The translations under genes were made by a program, and so were the position numbers. Positions 1 through 8,601 of a stretch of DNA of 64,000 nucleotides are shown here, one piece after another. Each line of letters begins with the position of its first letter. Positions within the stretch are counted from its first letter, which is position 1. The notes under the pieces are model-generated. The model saw only the letters and a list, made by a program, of their open reading frames with translations, was not told where the DNA came from and ran no database searches. This DNA comes from Turicibacter bilis (GTDB lineage Bacteria; Bacillota_I; Bacilli_A; MOL361; Turicibacteraceae), in assembly GCF_024499055.1 (NCBI RefSeq), contig NZ_CP071249.1:124001-188000 (forward strand). The letters are read 5' to 3'.

Positions 1-23
1 GTTGCAAATGTTTTTGATTCCAT
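1..23 (-). CDS. 5' end of a gene leaving the window
   Basis: On the minus strand an ATG at 23-21 follows AAGGAAGTGAGCG with good spacing and opens a frame reading MESKTFA before the window edge. The product cannot be named from seven residues. The call rests only on the start codon and its ribosome binding site. Confidence 0.4.
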
Positions 24-175
24 ACGCTCACTTCCTTATGGTTTAGGACATCATTTCTACTATAATCTATGCAAAAAACATAGGCATTTGACTAATTTTT
101 TGATAATGAAAATAACACATTTTTAGAGAGGGTGTCATAGGATGAGAGTAGAAAGGTAAGGAGGGAGGGATTAGG

Positions 176-727
176 ATGGTGGGAGTTGTGACACTCTTAG
201 TTATTTATTTAGTCGGCATGCATCTTCAAATGAATCAATCACTAAAACAGAAATTAACGCCAGACATTGATTATATTTTAATTTTAGGATCTTCATTAAG
301 AAGTAATCATGTTACACAAACACTTCGTTCTCGATTGGAAAAAGGTGCAGAGCTTTTGAAAGAGAATCCACAGTTGATGGTTGTGGTCACGGGGGGGAAA
401 GGAAGTGAAACCTTACCACCAGAAGCACATTTGATGCAAAAAGTATTAATCGAAGAGTATGGAATTGAAAAAGAACGAATTATCATGGAAGATCAAGCGC
501 ATAATACGTTTGAAAATTTAATCTTGTCCAAACCGTTATTACCTAACCATAAAATTGCGATTGTGACAAATGAGTTTCATAGTATTCGTACGTCCTTTTT
601 AGCGAAACGAATTGGGATGGATCATATGATTATAGGAGCGCCATCACCAATTCCGAAACGATATAAATGGGAGTTGCGAGAACATTTAGCGATTGTTAAA
701 TCATGGATTTTTGATCGAGAAAGATAA
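176..727 (+). CDS. DUF218 (YdcF/ElyC/SanA-type) protein
   Basis: The 183-residue product begins with one hydrophobic segment (about residues 2-20), followed by a DUF218 domain: ILGSSL near residue 37, a region with VTGGKGS near 70, and an ...AHNTFEN motif near 107. These match the family of YdcF, SanA and ElyC, membrane-anchored proteins of uncertain biochemistry, some linked to cell-envelope integrity. The ATG at 176 is preceded by GGAGGGAGGGA. A five-codon frame (MRVER) lies just upstream at 142. Family assignment is firm; exact role is unknown. Confidence 0.8.
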   Translation: MVGVVTLLVIYLVGMHLQMNQSLKQKLTPDIDYILILGSSLRSNHVTQTLRSRLEKGAELLKENPQLMVVVTGGKGSETLPPEAHLMQKVLIEEYGIEKERIIMEDQAHNTFENLILSKPLLPNHKIAIVTNEFHSIRTSFLAKRIGMDHMIIGAPSPIPKRYKWELREHLAIVKSWIFDRER

Positions 728-824
728 CGATATTTTGTATCAATTGACGTTTTTAAGGCAAACTCTTGCACTTTAGGCGTGTTAGTCATATAATCTTCAC
801 ATAACGGTAAAATGAGGTGAAGAA

Positions 825-1175
825 ATGGAAGCATGTAGCTTAGAAGCCATTCATGATGATGTAGTTAAAAAAGTTAAAATAAAGATGCCAAACGATGATG
901 ATTTATTAAAATTATCTGATTTATATAAAGCCATGGGAGATTTAACTCGAATTCGTATTCTTTCAGCCCTTGTTCATTCAGAAATGTGTGTATGTGATTT
1001 AGCAGCATTACTTGAAATGACACAATCAGCCATTTCACATCAATTACGTGTTTTAAGACAGGCGCACTTAGTGAATTATCGTAAAGAGGGAAAAGTTGTT
1101 TATTACTCACTAGATGATGATCATATTAAAATGTTATATGAACAAGGATTAGTTCACGTGCTTCATCAGCATTAG
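825..1175 (+). CDS. ArsR/SmtB-family metal-sensing repressor
   Basis: The 116-residue protein has the ArsR winged-helix fold. It contains the CVCDL metal-binding box (about residues 56-60) followed by the recognition helix TQSAISHQLRVLR. An N-terminal Cys (residue 4) and a C-terminal segment rich in Asp and His (DDDH...HVLHQH) add possible metal ligands, as in CadC/ZiaR-type sensors of Zn, Cd or Pb. Such repressors usually leave DNA when metal binds. No metal exporter is adjacent; the cation diffusion facilitator at 62730 is far away. The start follows GAGGTGA. The effector metal is inference. Confidence 0.88.
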   Translation: MEACSLEAIHDDVVKKVKIKMPNDDDLLKLSDLYKAMGDLTRIRILSALVHSEMCVCDLAALLEMTQSAISHQLRVLRQAHLVNYRKEGKVVYYSLDDDHIKMLYEQGLVHVLHQH

Positions 1176-1205
1176 ACTAGATGAAGGAAAATAGCTTATA
1201 AACAG

Positions 1206-1240
1206 ACGTCAGATGATGATTTATCTGGCGTTTTTTTTAT
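1206..1240 (+). terminator. intrinsic terminator after the ArsR gene
   Basis: A nine-base stem, ACGTCAGAT against ATCTGGCGT with one wobble pair, is followed by eight T residues. Confidence 0.88.
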
Positions 1241-1298
1241 TTGGACACATCGAATCTCCTATTTTTCTAGAGGTTTATAGTAAAGGAGGGGGAGAGCA

Positions 1299-1568
1299 AT
1301 GTCGATGCATCGAATGTTAAGTGTAATTGCTGTAGTAGTATTAATTGATTTTGTAACGGGCTATGTCAAAGCATACTTGAAAGGGGAATTAAATAGCCCG
1401 ATTGGATTAGACGGACTGATACGAAAAGCCGTGATTTTATTATCAATGGTCGTTTTGACTGTGCTCCATTATTTAATTGGCTTTAATCTAATTGAGTGGC
1501 TATCTGAAGGAATGGATTTAATTTTTATGACACTTAATATTACACCGATTACTCAGTTTTTTCTCTAG
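1299..1568 (+). CDS. Short phage-type holin (holin family 4)
   Basis: The 89-residue product carries the signature of the TcdE/UtxA-type phage holin family: a first membrane helix running into IDFVTGYVKAYLKGEL, then GLDGLIRKAVILL and a second hydrophobic helix. Family members are usually about 130 residues, so the C-terminal third is missing. A strong site, AAAGGAGGGGG, precedes the ATG. It lies 425 bases upstream of an amidase, the usual partner in a phage lysis cassette, but no other phage genes are present. It may be a prophage remnant or a domesticated export holin. Confidence 0.72.
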   Translation: MSMHRMLSVIAVVVLIDFVTGYVKAYLKGELNSPIGLDGLIRKAVILLSMVVLTVLHYLIGFNLIEWLSEGMDLIFMTLNITPITQFFL

Positions 1569-1993
1569 TTTAGACGAGTTTTAACCTATCCGTTTCATAG
1601 TAGAGATATTAACTTTAGTTATCTCCTTTAAAATAATATGGATAGAGATTCATCGTGAAAGTGATTCTGTGAATGAATTTAAGACAAATCATTTCAAAGA
1701 TAATTAACGATAAATCGTTTGAGTTGTTTGTGAAAACGGCACGGATTAATGATGAAAACGTCTTAATCAAGTTGACGATAAGATAGGTGATAGTCGACGA
1801 ACTTGATCAATGATGGATACCTCTTTAACAGGTCTCATTGAAAAAGCTATTTTTCAATCATCAAGAGAAGTGAGCAAAACAGCTATAAAGTATAAAGGGA
1901 ATACGCCGAGGATGTCAAGTGCCTATACCATCCGCCTTTCTGGGGCATATACAATAAGAGGGCAGACTTATATTAGGAGTGAGGAGTGATAGA
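1569..1993 (+). other. Gene-poor stretch between holin and amidase
   Basis: No convincing gene is seen in about 420 bases. An open frame at 1810-1989 (59 codons, MMDTSLTGLIEK...) lacks a ribosome binding site and resembles nothing recognised. The stretch may hold decayed phage sequence, but no frame can be matched to the missing holin tail. Confidence 0.35.
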
Positions 1994-2785
1994 ATGCCTT
2001 ATATTGTAGTAGATGCAGGTCATGGTGGATGGGATAAAGGTGCTCATTTTGGTGCATACAATGAAAAAGATATTACTTTACGTGTGGCAACAAAAGTTAG
2101 TAATCGATTAAGACAAATTGGATTTCAGGTAACTCAATTACGGACGGATGATACATATATTGGAAATGCCTCAGCCAGAGGTCGTCAAATTGCTGAATTA
2201 CAGCCTAACTTAGCGATTAGTATTCATGTCAATAGTGCTGGAGGTACAGGTGAATATAGCGGAGCTGAAATTTATGTACCGATTAAAGAAGATAGCGCCC
2301 GATTTGAATATTATTTAAGAGAAGAGCTTAGTCGCTTGAATGCTTTTCGAGAAATTTTCTCAAGAGCGTATACTGGTGAATTTTATGAACGTTATATTGA
2401 TCCGCAAACATTAAGATTTACACAAACTTATAATTATACTGACTATTATGGTATTATTCGAGAAGCTTGGCGTGGTGGGGTTTCTTGTGATATTATCGAA
2501 ATGTTTTATCTAGATAATGAAAGTGATTTATATACTTTCTTAAATCAAGAAGATGCTTATGTTGAGGCGATTGTTGTAGCCTTAAGTAAAGCATTCAATA
2601 TGAATTATCAACGCGAGTTGCGACATGAAGTGGTTGATCGTCCAGAACCTTTAAAAACAGAGACTTATTATCGTGTGGTTTGTGGATCTTATTCTGATTT
2701 AAATGAGGCGAAAAAAGTTCAACAAGCATTAGTTCATTCGAATTATCCAGGCGTATGGATTCAACCTGTTGAAATGAAAAGATAA
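1994..2785 (+). CDS. N-acetylmuramoyl-L-alanine amidase with SPOR domain
   Basis: This is an Amidase_3-type zinc amidase that cleaves the bond between MurNAc and the stem peptide. The zinc and catalytic motifs are visible: VVDAGHGG (His, about residue 9), NEKDITL (Glu), SIHVNSA (His) and CDIIEMFYL (catalytic Glu). The last about 40 residues, from YYRVVCGSYSDLNEA, form a SPOR-like peptidoglycan-binding repeat. The ATG at 1994 is preferred over GTG at 1979 because GAGGAGTG lies just before it. No signal peptide is seen, which fits release through a holin. Clostridial phage endolysins and sporulation amidases share this architecture. Confidence 0.85.
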   Translation: MPYIVVDAGHGGWDKGAHFGAYNEKDITLRVATKVSNRLRQIGFQVTQLRTDDTYIGNASARGRQIAELQPNLAISIHVNSAGGTGEYSGAEIYVPIKEDSARFEYYLREELSRLNAFREIFSRAYTGEFYERYIDPQTLRFTQTYNYTDYYGIIREAWRGGVSCDIIEMFYLDNESDLYTFLNQEDAYVEAIVVALSKAFNMNYQRELRHEVVDRPEPLKTETYYRVVCGSYSDLNEAKKVQQALVHSNYPGVWIQPVEMKR

Positions 2786-2789
2786 TGGG

Positions 2790-2818
2790 AAAAAGACTTC
2801 ATTTGAAGTCTTTTTTTT
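2790..2818 (+). terminator. intrinsic terminator after the amidase gene
   Basis: AAAAAGACTTC and GAAGTCTTTTT pair around a four-base ATTT loop and end in a run of eight T. Confidence 0.9.
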
Positions 2819-2858
2819 GTGTTATAATGAAAGATATTATTAAGATGGAGCGCAAAAC

Positions 2859-3536
2859 ATGACAGTAGAAACATTAAACATGAAAGACTTAGAAATAACC
2901 ATCATTCGTAAACCCATTAAAAATATGTATTTGAGAGTGCGTCGTAGCGGGGATATTGAAATCTCAGCTTCACCTCATATAACGCAAGAGATGATTGAAT
3001 CATTTGTATTAGCCAAATGGTCATGGATTATGGCGAAGCGACAGGCGGTATTAAGCGCACCGAGTCAAACATTAGAGACAGATGAGATTTTATATTTTGG
3101 TTCTCCACTAAAAGTTAAACGATTATCTCACTCACGGGTGGCGATTAAAGTAGAAGAGGATCAATTACTTCTTAGTGTTCCTAGAGCCTATTCGGATGAA
3201 AAAGCAATCGTCGCAGCAAAAAATTGGATCTTTAAACAATTACAACAGAAGATTACTGACTATATAACGTATTACTGGCCTTATTTTGAAAAGCAGGGCA
3301 TTCTTTCTGTAGAGATTAAGTATCGTCAAATGACTTCAACATGGGGTGTGTGCCGTCCAACAAGAGGAACGATTACGTTTAATAAGAATCTGATTCACCA
3401 GCCTGATGCTTTTATTGAGTATGTTGTTGTGCATGAACTTAGTCATTTGCTACAGCCTAACCATAGTCATCGTTTTTATGAGCTAGTTGAATTTCTTTTA
3501 CCACAGTGGAAGGAATTTGAGTCGAAAAAAGTTTAA
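2859..3536 (+). CDS. YgjP-like zinc metallopeptidase (DUF45)
   Basis: The 225-residue cytoplasmic protein has the YgjP/DUF45 layout: an N-terminal beta-rich part with LRVRRSGDIEIS, a conserved TSTWGVC segment near residue 163, and the zinc site VVVHELSHLLQPNHS near residue 193 (HExxH plus a further His). The biological substrate is not known for most members. It is monocistronic, with its own ribosome binding site (TGGAGCG) after the upstream terminator. Confidence 0.87.
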   Translation: MTVETLNMKDLEITIIRKPIKNMYLRVRRSGDIEISASPHITQEMIESFVLAKWSWIMAKRQAVLSAPSQTLETDEILYFGSPLKVKRLSHSRVAIKVEEDQLLLSVPRAYSDEKAIVAAKNWIFKQLQQKITDYITYYWPYFEKQGILSVEIKYRQMTSTWGVCRPTRGTITFNKNLIHQPDAFIEYVVVHELSHLLQPNHSHRFYELVEFLLPQWKEFESKKV

Positions 3537-3632
3537 AAAAATATCGAAAATAGGTTTATTTTTCCGGTTGATGTGAATATAGTGAAGTATAGACAAAGAG
3601 GTCTTAGTTAATAAAAACTTGGTGTGAACAAT

Positions 3633-3663
3633 GGCGTTCTTCGAAAGAAGTTCGCCTTTTTTG
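3633..3663 (+). terminator. hairpin plus T-run upstream of amtB
   Basis: GGCGTTCTTC and GAAGTTCGCC form two four-pair helices separated by a T-T mismatch pair around a GAAA tetraloop, followed by six T. It lies 97 bases after the metallopeptidase gene and 107 bases before amtB. It could end the former or attenuate the latter. Confidence 0.6.
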
Positions 3664-3769
3664 ATTTTCTTTTGAGCTCAAAGACAATCGCGCATCGCCC
3701 GAATTTACTTTTTATTTTATAGTAAAGGAATTGACACCAGTTGGTGTGAAATTTAAGGAGGGAAAGATT

Positions 3770-5014
3770 ATGACGGTTGATCTTAATGTAATTATTGATA
3801 CTTTATGGGTAGTTATTGCTTCCGTTTTAGTATTTTCGATGCAAGCAGGTTTTGCTTTAGTAGAAAGTGGGTTTACACGGTCTAAAAATGCAGCCAATAT
3901 TATGATGAAGAATTTCATGGATTATTCTATTGGGGCATTAGTCTTCTTCGTTTTTGGTTTCTCACTCATGTTTAATGGATCAAATTTTGGATTATTTGGG
4001 ACACCTGATTTATTCGTTTCAGGGGATTACAGTGGATTGGGATTAATTATTCCATTATTAGCATTTGTCTTTTTCCAAACCGTTTTCTGTTCAACGTCGG
4101 TAACGATTGTTTCAGGGGCTGTTGCAGAACGTATGAAATTTTCAACGTATCTTGTCTTTAGTGCGATTATGACGGCTATTATTTATCCAATCAGTGGTCA
4201 TTGGGTATGGGGTGGCGGATAGCTAGCTCAACTTGGATTCCATGATTTTGCTGGGTCATCTGTTGTTCATGCATTAGGTGGATTCGCCGCTTTAGCAGGA
4301 GTGAAATTATTAGGGGCACGTCAAGGTAAATTTAATCCAGATGGTAGTTCAAATACCATTCATGGTCATGGTTTAACTTTAGCTGCTATGGGGGTTTTTG
4401 TCTTATGGATTGGGTGGTTTGGATTTAATGCAGGTTCAACGTTAACGGCAAGTGATCCAGAAGCGATTGCCCATGTTATGATGACGACCAATTTAGCACC
4501 AGCAGCCGCAGCGGTTACGACATTAGTTATTTCATGGATTAAAGATAAACCAAGTGTTGGAGCTGCCATGAATGGGGCTTTAGCTGGTTTAGTTGGGGTA
4601 ACTGCAGGATGTGATCTTGTCTCACCACTTGGAGCAATTATCATTGGGATTGTCTCAGGTGTTGTGATGATGGTTGGTTCTGATTTACTTGAACGTAAAT
4701 TTAAATTAGATGATGCTGTAGGAGCTATTCCAGTTCATGGTTTCTGTGGAGTCGTTGGTACTATTTTAACTGGATTACTTGCTACAACTGATGGATTACT
4801 GTACGGTGGTGGTGTAAGCTTCTTCGGTATTCAAGTATTAGGTGCTTTAGTGATTGCTACTTGGGGATTTGTTTCATCATTTATTATTTTTATAGCTTTA
4901 AAACGTATTATGGGACTTCGCGTCACAAAAGAAGAAGAACGTCAAGGGCTTGATTTATCTGAGCATGGTGAATCTGCTTATGCTGAATTTTTAGTAGGAA
5001 ATGAAGAAGAATAA
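3770..5014 (+). pseudogene. amtB: Ammonium transporter gene interrupted by an amber codon
   Basis: The frame encodes an Amt/Rh-type ammonium channel of 414 codons: AGFALVESGFTRSKNAANI near the start, FGFNAGST and the DDAVGAIPVHGFCG core later. Codon 151, at 4220-4222, is TAG exactly where the family has Trp in the HWVWGGGWLAQLGF segment (TGG to TAG by one base). Sequence on both sides stays in one frame and is otherwise intact. The start at 3770 follows AAGGAGGG; the downstream part also has a GTG at 4301. Without readthrough the product is a 150-residue fragment. No PII (glnB/glnK) gene is adjacent. A base-call error cannot be excluded. Confidence 0.9.
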
Positions 5015-5029
5015 TAAATGAAGAATCAA

Positions 5030-5063
5030 GGGGCTATCTCATTTTGAGACAGCCCTATTTTTT
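5030..5063 (+). terminator. intrinsic terminator after amtB
   Basis: GGGCTATCTCA pairs with TGAGACAGCCC (one mismatch) and is followed by TATTTTTT. Confidence 0.85.
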
Positions 5064-5123
5064 ATGCGTCATCCACACGAATTTAAAACGGATCCTAAAA
5101 TAAAAGGATAAGAGGGGGAATTG

Positions 5124-6305
5124 ATGTGTTATAATGAAGTTTTAAAAAACAATAGCTCAAATTGTAGGGAGGATATTTTTTTGAATCAGTTTTTAGAACA
5201 AATTGATTATGTGATTGAATTAATCGAACAGGCAAATTGGACTGATTATTTAATTTTCATACTTGCTTATGTTATTTTAGTCTTAGGGTTACTAGGAAGT
5301 TTAAAAAAGAATCAACGTCAGGTTTGGTATAATTGTGTCTGGTTATTTGTATGCCCTCCGTTAGGTATTTATTTAGTTAAACATAATCGCAGAATTAAAA
5401 AGAAGAAAAAACAAGAGTTGATACGTTATTCGCTCACTGGATGGGCAATTGTATTATCAGCTATTTTCATCTATTTAGGATGGATGCCACACCCTAACTA
5501 TCAAGAGGTTGAAACATATCAAGATAGTCATTTAGTAAAGCGTCCGAATGATTTGAATTTGGAAGTCCATTTTATTGATATCGGTCAAGGAGATGCCACT
5601 TTAATTGTTTATGATGATTTTCATATTTTAATTGATGGTGGGAATAACGGATCTGAAGCAAAATTGTTAAACTATTTGAAAAAAGTTGGCGTTGATGATA
5701 TCGAAATTTTAGTCGCGACTCATCCAGATTCTGATCATATCGGAGGTTTAGCAGAAGTGATGGCAGAATATCGCGTTCATTTGATTATTGATTCTGGAGA
5801 GTCTCACTCTTCTCAAACCTATAAGGCTTATTTTGAAGCGGTTAAACAGCAACAAGAGCAAGGTGCTATTTATCTTGAAGATGCTGATATGATCTTTGAA
5901 TTAAGTGATCAGATTACATTTGAAGTCATTGAAACTGGTGATGATAATGGGGATCGAAATAATAATTCAGTGTTAACAAAGCTAAGCTATCAAGACATTG
6001 ACTTTTTATTTACAGGAGATATGGAATCAAAGACAGAGGAAAAAATCTTATATCGTGATTTAGAGGCTGAGATTTTAAAAGCTGGTCATCATGGGTCACA
6101 GACTTCAAGTTCGATAGACTTTTTACAAGAGGTTCAACCTGAAGTCGTCGTCATTAGTGCCGGATTAAATAATAGTTATGGACATCCCCATCGAGCACTA
6201 TTAGAACGTGTAAACCGTTATACTGATGAGGTTTACGTTACCTATGAAAAGGGGAATATAGTTGTGACGACAGATGGTTTAACTTATCAAGTTGATTTTA
6301 AATAA
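5124..6305 (+). CDS. ComEC/Rec2-like membrane-anchored metallo-beta-lactamase-fold hydrolase
   Basis: The protein (about 393 residues) has hydrophobic segments near residues 45-60, 70-85 and 105-125, then a metallo-beta-lactamase fold of the ComEC C-terminal type: FIDIGQGDATL, LIDGG, ATHPDSDHIGGL (HxDxDH metal site), FTGDME and AGHHGSQTS. Lone ComEC-type hydrolases of this kind are secreted or surface enzymes of unproved substrate, possibly nucleases or phosphodiesterases. It lacks the long competence permease domain, so it is not a full ComEC channel. Two starts are plausible: ATG at 5124 after AGAGGGGG, and TTG at 5181 after GGGAGG. Confidence 0.82.
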   Translation: MCYNEVLKNNSSNCREDIFLNQFLEQIDYVIELIEQANWTDYLIFILAYVILVLGLLGSLKKNQRQVWYNCVWLFVCPPLGIYLVKHNRRIKKKKKQELIRYSLTGWAIVLSAIFIYLGWMPHPNYQEVETYQDSHLVKRPNDLNLEVHFIDIGQGDATLIVYDDFHILIDGGNNGSEAKLLNYLKKVGVDDIEILVATHPDSDHIGGLAEVMAEYRVHLIIDSGESHSSQTYKAYFEAVKQQQEQGAIYLEDADMIFELSDQITFEVIETGDDNGDRNNNSVLTKLSYQDIDFLFTGDMESKTEEKILYRDLEAEILKAGHHGSQTSSSIDFLQEVQPEVVVISAGLNNSYGHPHRALLERVNRYTDEVYVTYEKGNIVVTTDGLTYQVDFK

Positions 6306-6418
6306 ATGGATGAATAAAGTAATCATGATTAAATTGACTATATACGATAAGATGACAAATAGTGATGAGTAGAAACTTATTAAATATGTATGTCTCATGA
6401 AAAATGTAGAAAAATAAG

Positions 6419-6445
6419 AGTAGCCATTTGGCTACTTTTATTTTT
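6419..6445 (+). terminator. intrinsic terminator after the ComEC-like gene
   Basis: AGTAGCC and GGCTACT pair around ATTT and are followed by TTTATTTTT. It lies inside the longest possible upstream extension of the next gene and therefore argues for the later start at 6465. Confidence 0.85.
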
Positions 6446-6464
6446 GATAGGATCGGGTGATGTG

Positions 6465-8489
6465 ATGAGACGCATAGGATTAATAGGTTTATTATTAGTC
6501 AGTATCTGTTTAGCTGGTATCGTGAGACCAGTACAGGCTCAACAAGAAGATCGTCAAGAACATGATTATGTTGGATTTTATGGCATGGATCCAGAAACCT
6601 TTGATTATTTATATACTTATAAAACCGTGGATTCTTTACATTTTGCTAACTTTATTGATGGGTTGCTTGAACATGATACGTATGGAAATTTAGTGGGTGC
6701 GATGGCAACGCATTGGGAAGGGAATGAAGATTCAACGATTTGGCGATTTGATCTTCGCCAAGGGGTCTATTGGTATACAGATGAAGGTGAAGAATACGCT
6801 GAGGTGACGGCTCAAGATTTTGTCACAGGCCTTCAACATGCGGCCGATTTTCAATCGCAGACGCTTTATCTCGTTCAATCGGTCATTAAAAATTTAGACG
6901 CTTATGTGAATGGAGAGATTCCGTTTAGTGAAGTCGGGGTGAAGGCGGTGGACAAGTATACACTGGAGTATCAGTTGAATCAACCGACGCCTTATTTTCC
7001 AACCATGACGACTTATTCTATTTTGTTGCCTGTTAACCAAAGTTTTTTAGAATCAAAAGGATTAGGATGTAAATTAGGAGAACCAGAATATTCGAGTTGC
7101 CAGTTTGGTGTCGCTAAGCCAGAATCCATTTTATATAATGGAGCCTATTTTCTAAAAAACTTTACTTCAAAATCAATTATTGAATATGAAGCTAACCCAA
7201 ATTATTGGGACCGTGATTCCGTTTATATTCCAAATGTGAAGTTGATTTATTGTCAGCAAGCGGATCCGACGACTTTATTTTTAGCCTTTGATCGTGGAGA
7301 AATTGTTTCTGCCCCATTAGATGTGAATAATCCTCCACTGGTTAAAAGTGCGAGAGAAAAGTATGGGGATTCTATTTTTGTCACCGATACTAATGGGTCT
7401 GTGGCGTTTGTAACTTTTGTCTTTAATCGCCAACAGTATCATTCGCCATTAGATAGCCGTCAAGATGTTTCCCCAAAAACCAATCAGCAAAAAGCGGATA
7501 CGAAAGCAGCCATTTTAAATACTTCATTTCGTCGAGCGATTATGCGGGCGATTGATACAGAATCAATCAATATGCAAGTGGTAGGGGAAGAGCTAAAAAA
7601 AATTTCATTAAGAAATACATTAACTCAGCCGACGTTCGTTCAAACGAGTGATGGTGATTGTTATGGTAAGTTAGTGAGTGACTCGTTGAAGGGACTAAAT
7701 CCGGTATTATACTCTAAACAGCTGAGCTTAGACGATGGACAGATGGCATTTTTTAATCCAGAACAGGCGAAAGAGCAATTAGCAATTGCTAAACAAGAAT
7801 TGATAGCACAAGGTGTGACATTTCCCATTTATTTAGATGTGATTATAAATAGTGAAAGTGACGGAAGTTTCCGAAGTGCGCAAGCTTTAAAACAAAGTAT
7901 TGAACAACATTTAGAGGGGGAGGTTTTAATTAATTTAATTATGAGCTCTCGTGAAAATTTATTAGCTTCTAAGACAGCTGAATTAGTCAATACTGATCTG
8001 GTCTTTTCAGCGGGATGGTCGCCTGATTATGGCGATCCTAAAAGTTATTTAGATATTTTAGATCCGGATAATGGCGATTTATTAAAAAGCTTTGGATTGA
8101 ATCGATCAGCGATTCAGAGTCAGGAAGAAAAAGAGTTAAAGGAACAAATCGGTCTGTATGTTTTTAAAGAATTAAAAGAAGCAGCAAATTTAGAGGTTCG
8201 TGATATGGATAAGCGTTATGAACGCTATGCTGATGCTGAGGCCTATGCTCTTGATCAAGCGTATTTTATTCCTCTTTATGCCTCAGGTGGAAGCTATGCT
8301 GTCTCTCGAATTATTCCTTATACGAAGTCTTATAGTCCGTATGGATTATCACCGATGAAATTTAAACGAATGCAACTCAGTGACAGGATTGTAACGCTTG
8401 AAGAACGAAACAAACGTTATGAAAAATGGTCAACGGTTCGTCAAGAACAGTTGAAATCAAAATCCATCAATGGTGCTGTTGAAAATTAA
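6465..8489 (+). CDS. OppA/AmiA-like peptide-binding protein, secreted type
   Basis: The product (674 residues from ATG 6465) belongs to the SBP_bac_5 family, binding proteins of oligopeptide ABC importers: LEYQLNQPTPYF, NGAYFLKNF, NPNYWD and RRAIMRAID are typical. The N-terminus MRRIGLIGLLLVSICLAG is a signal peptide ending in PVQA, a signal peptidase I site. The only Cys there lacks a normal lipobox (VSIC), so lipid anchoring is doubtful, which is unusual for a Gram-positive binding protein. No permease or ATPase genes are adjacent. The start at 6390 is rejected because a terminator lies within that extension. Confidence 0.85.
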   Translation: MRRIGLIGLLLVSICLAGIVRPVQAQQEDRQEHDYVGFYGMDPETFDYLYTYKTVDSLHFANFIDGLLEHDTYGNLVGAMATHWEGNEDSTIWRFDLRQGVYWYTDEGEEYAEVTAQDFVTGLQHAADFQSQTLYLVQSVIKNLDAYVNGEIPFSEVGVKAVDKYTLEYQLNQPTPYFPTMTTYSILLPVNQSFLESKGLGCKLGEPEYSSCQFGVAKPESILYNGAYFLKNFTSKSIIEYEANPNYWDRDSVYIPNVKLIYCQQADPTTLFLAFDRGEIVSAPLDVNNPPLVKSAREKYGDSIFVTDTNGSVAFVTFVFNRQQYHSPLDSRQDVSPKTNQQKADTKAAILNTSFRRAIMRAIDTESINMQVVGEELKKISLRNTLTQPTFVQTSDGDCYGKLVSDSLKGLNPVLYSKQLSLDDGQMAFFNPEQAKEQLAIAKQELIAQGVTFPIYLDVIINSESDGSFRSAQALKQSIEQHLEGEVLINLIMSSRENLLASKTAELVNTDLVFSAGWSPDYGDPKSYLDILDPDNGDLLKSFGLNRSAIQSQEEKELKEQIGLYVFKELKEAANLEVRDMDKRYERYADAEAYALDQAYFIPLYASGGSYAVSRIIPYTKSYSPYGLSPMKFKRMQLSDRIVTLEERNKRYEKWSTVRQEQLKSKSINGAVEN

Positions 8490-8513
8490 CAGATGAAAAA
8501 TATGAAAATTTTC

Positions 8514-8542
8514 TTTTCATTAATTAAAATGTTAGATATAAT
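8514..8542 (+). promoter_or_regulatory. sigma-A type promoter for the ABC-F gene
   Basis: TTTTCA and TATAAT stand 17 bases apart at 8514-8519 and 8537-8542. The -10 is perfect; the -35 matches four of six positions. Confidence 0.5.
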
Positions 8543-8564
8543 CGAAGAAGAAAAATTTCAATCG

Positions 8565-8583
8565 ACATGAAGAGACTTCATGT
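8565..8583 (+). other. perfect 8-bp leader hairpin before the ABC-F gene
   Basis: ACATGAAG and CTTCATGT pair around an AGA loop directly before the Shine-Dalgarno region. It has no T-run, so it is not a terminator; mRNA stabilisation or translational control is possible. Confidence 0.6.
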
Positions 8584-8601
8584 TTGAAAGGAGAGCCATT
8601 A

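Noticed and set aside
1810-1989. 59-codon open frame before the amidase
   Set aside because: No ribosome binding site, no recognised similarity, and it lies in a stretch with stops in the other frames.
6390-6464. N-terminal extension of the peptide-binding protein
   Set aside because: It has no ribosome binding site and contains an intrinsic terminator at 6419-6445; the start at 6465 gives a clean signal peptide.
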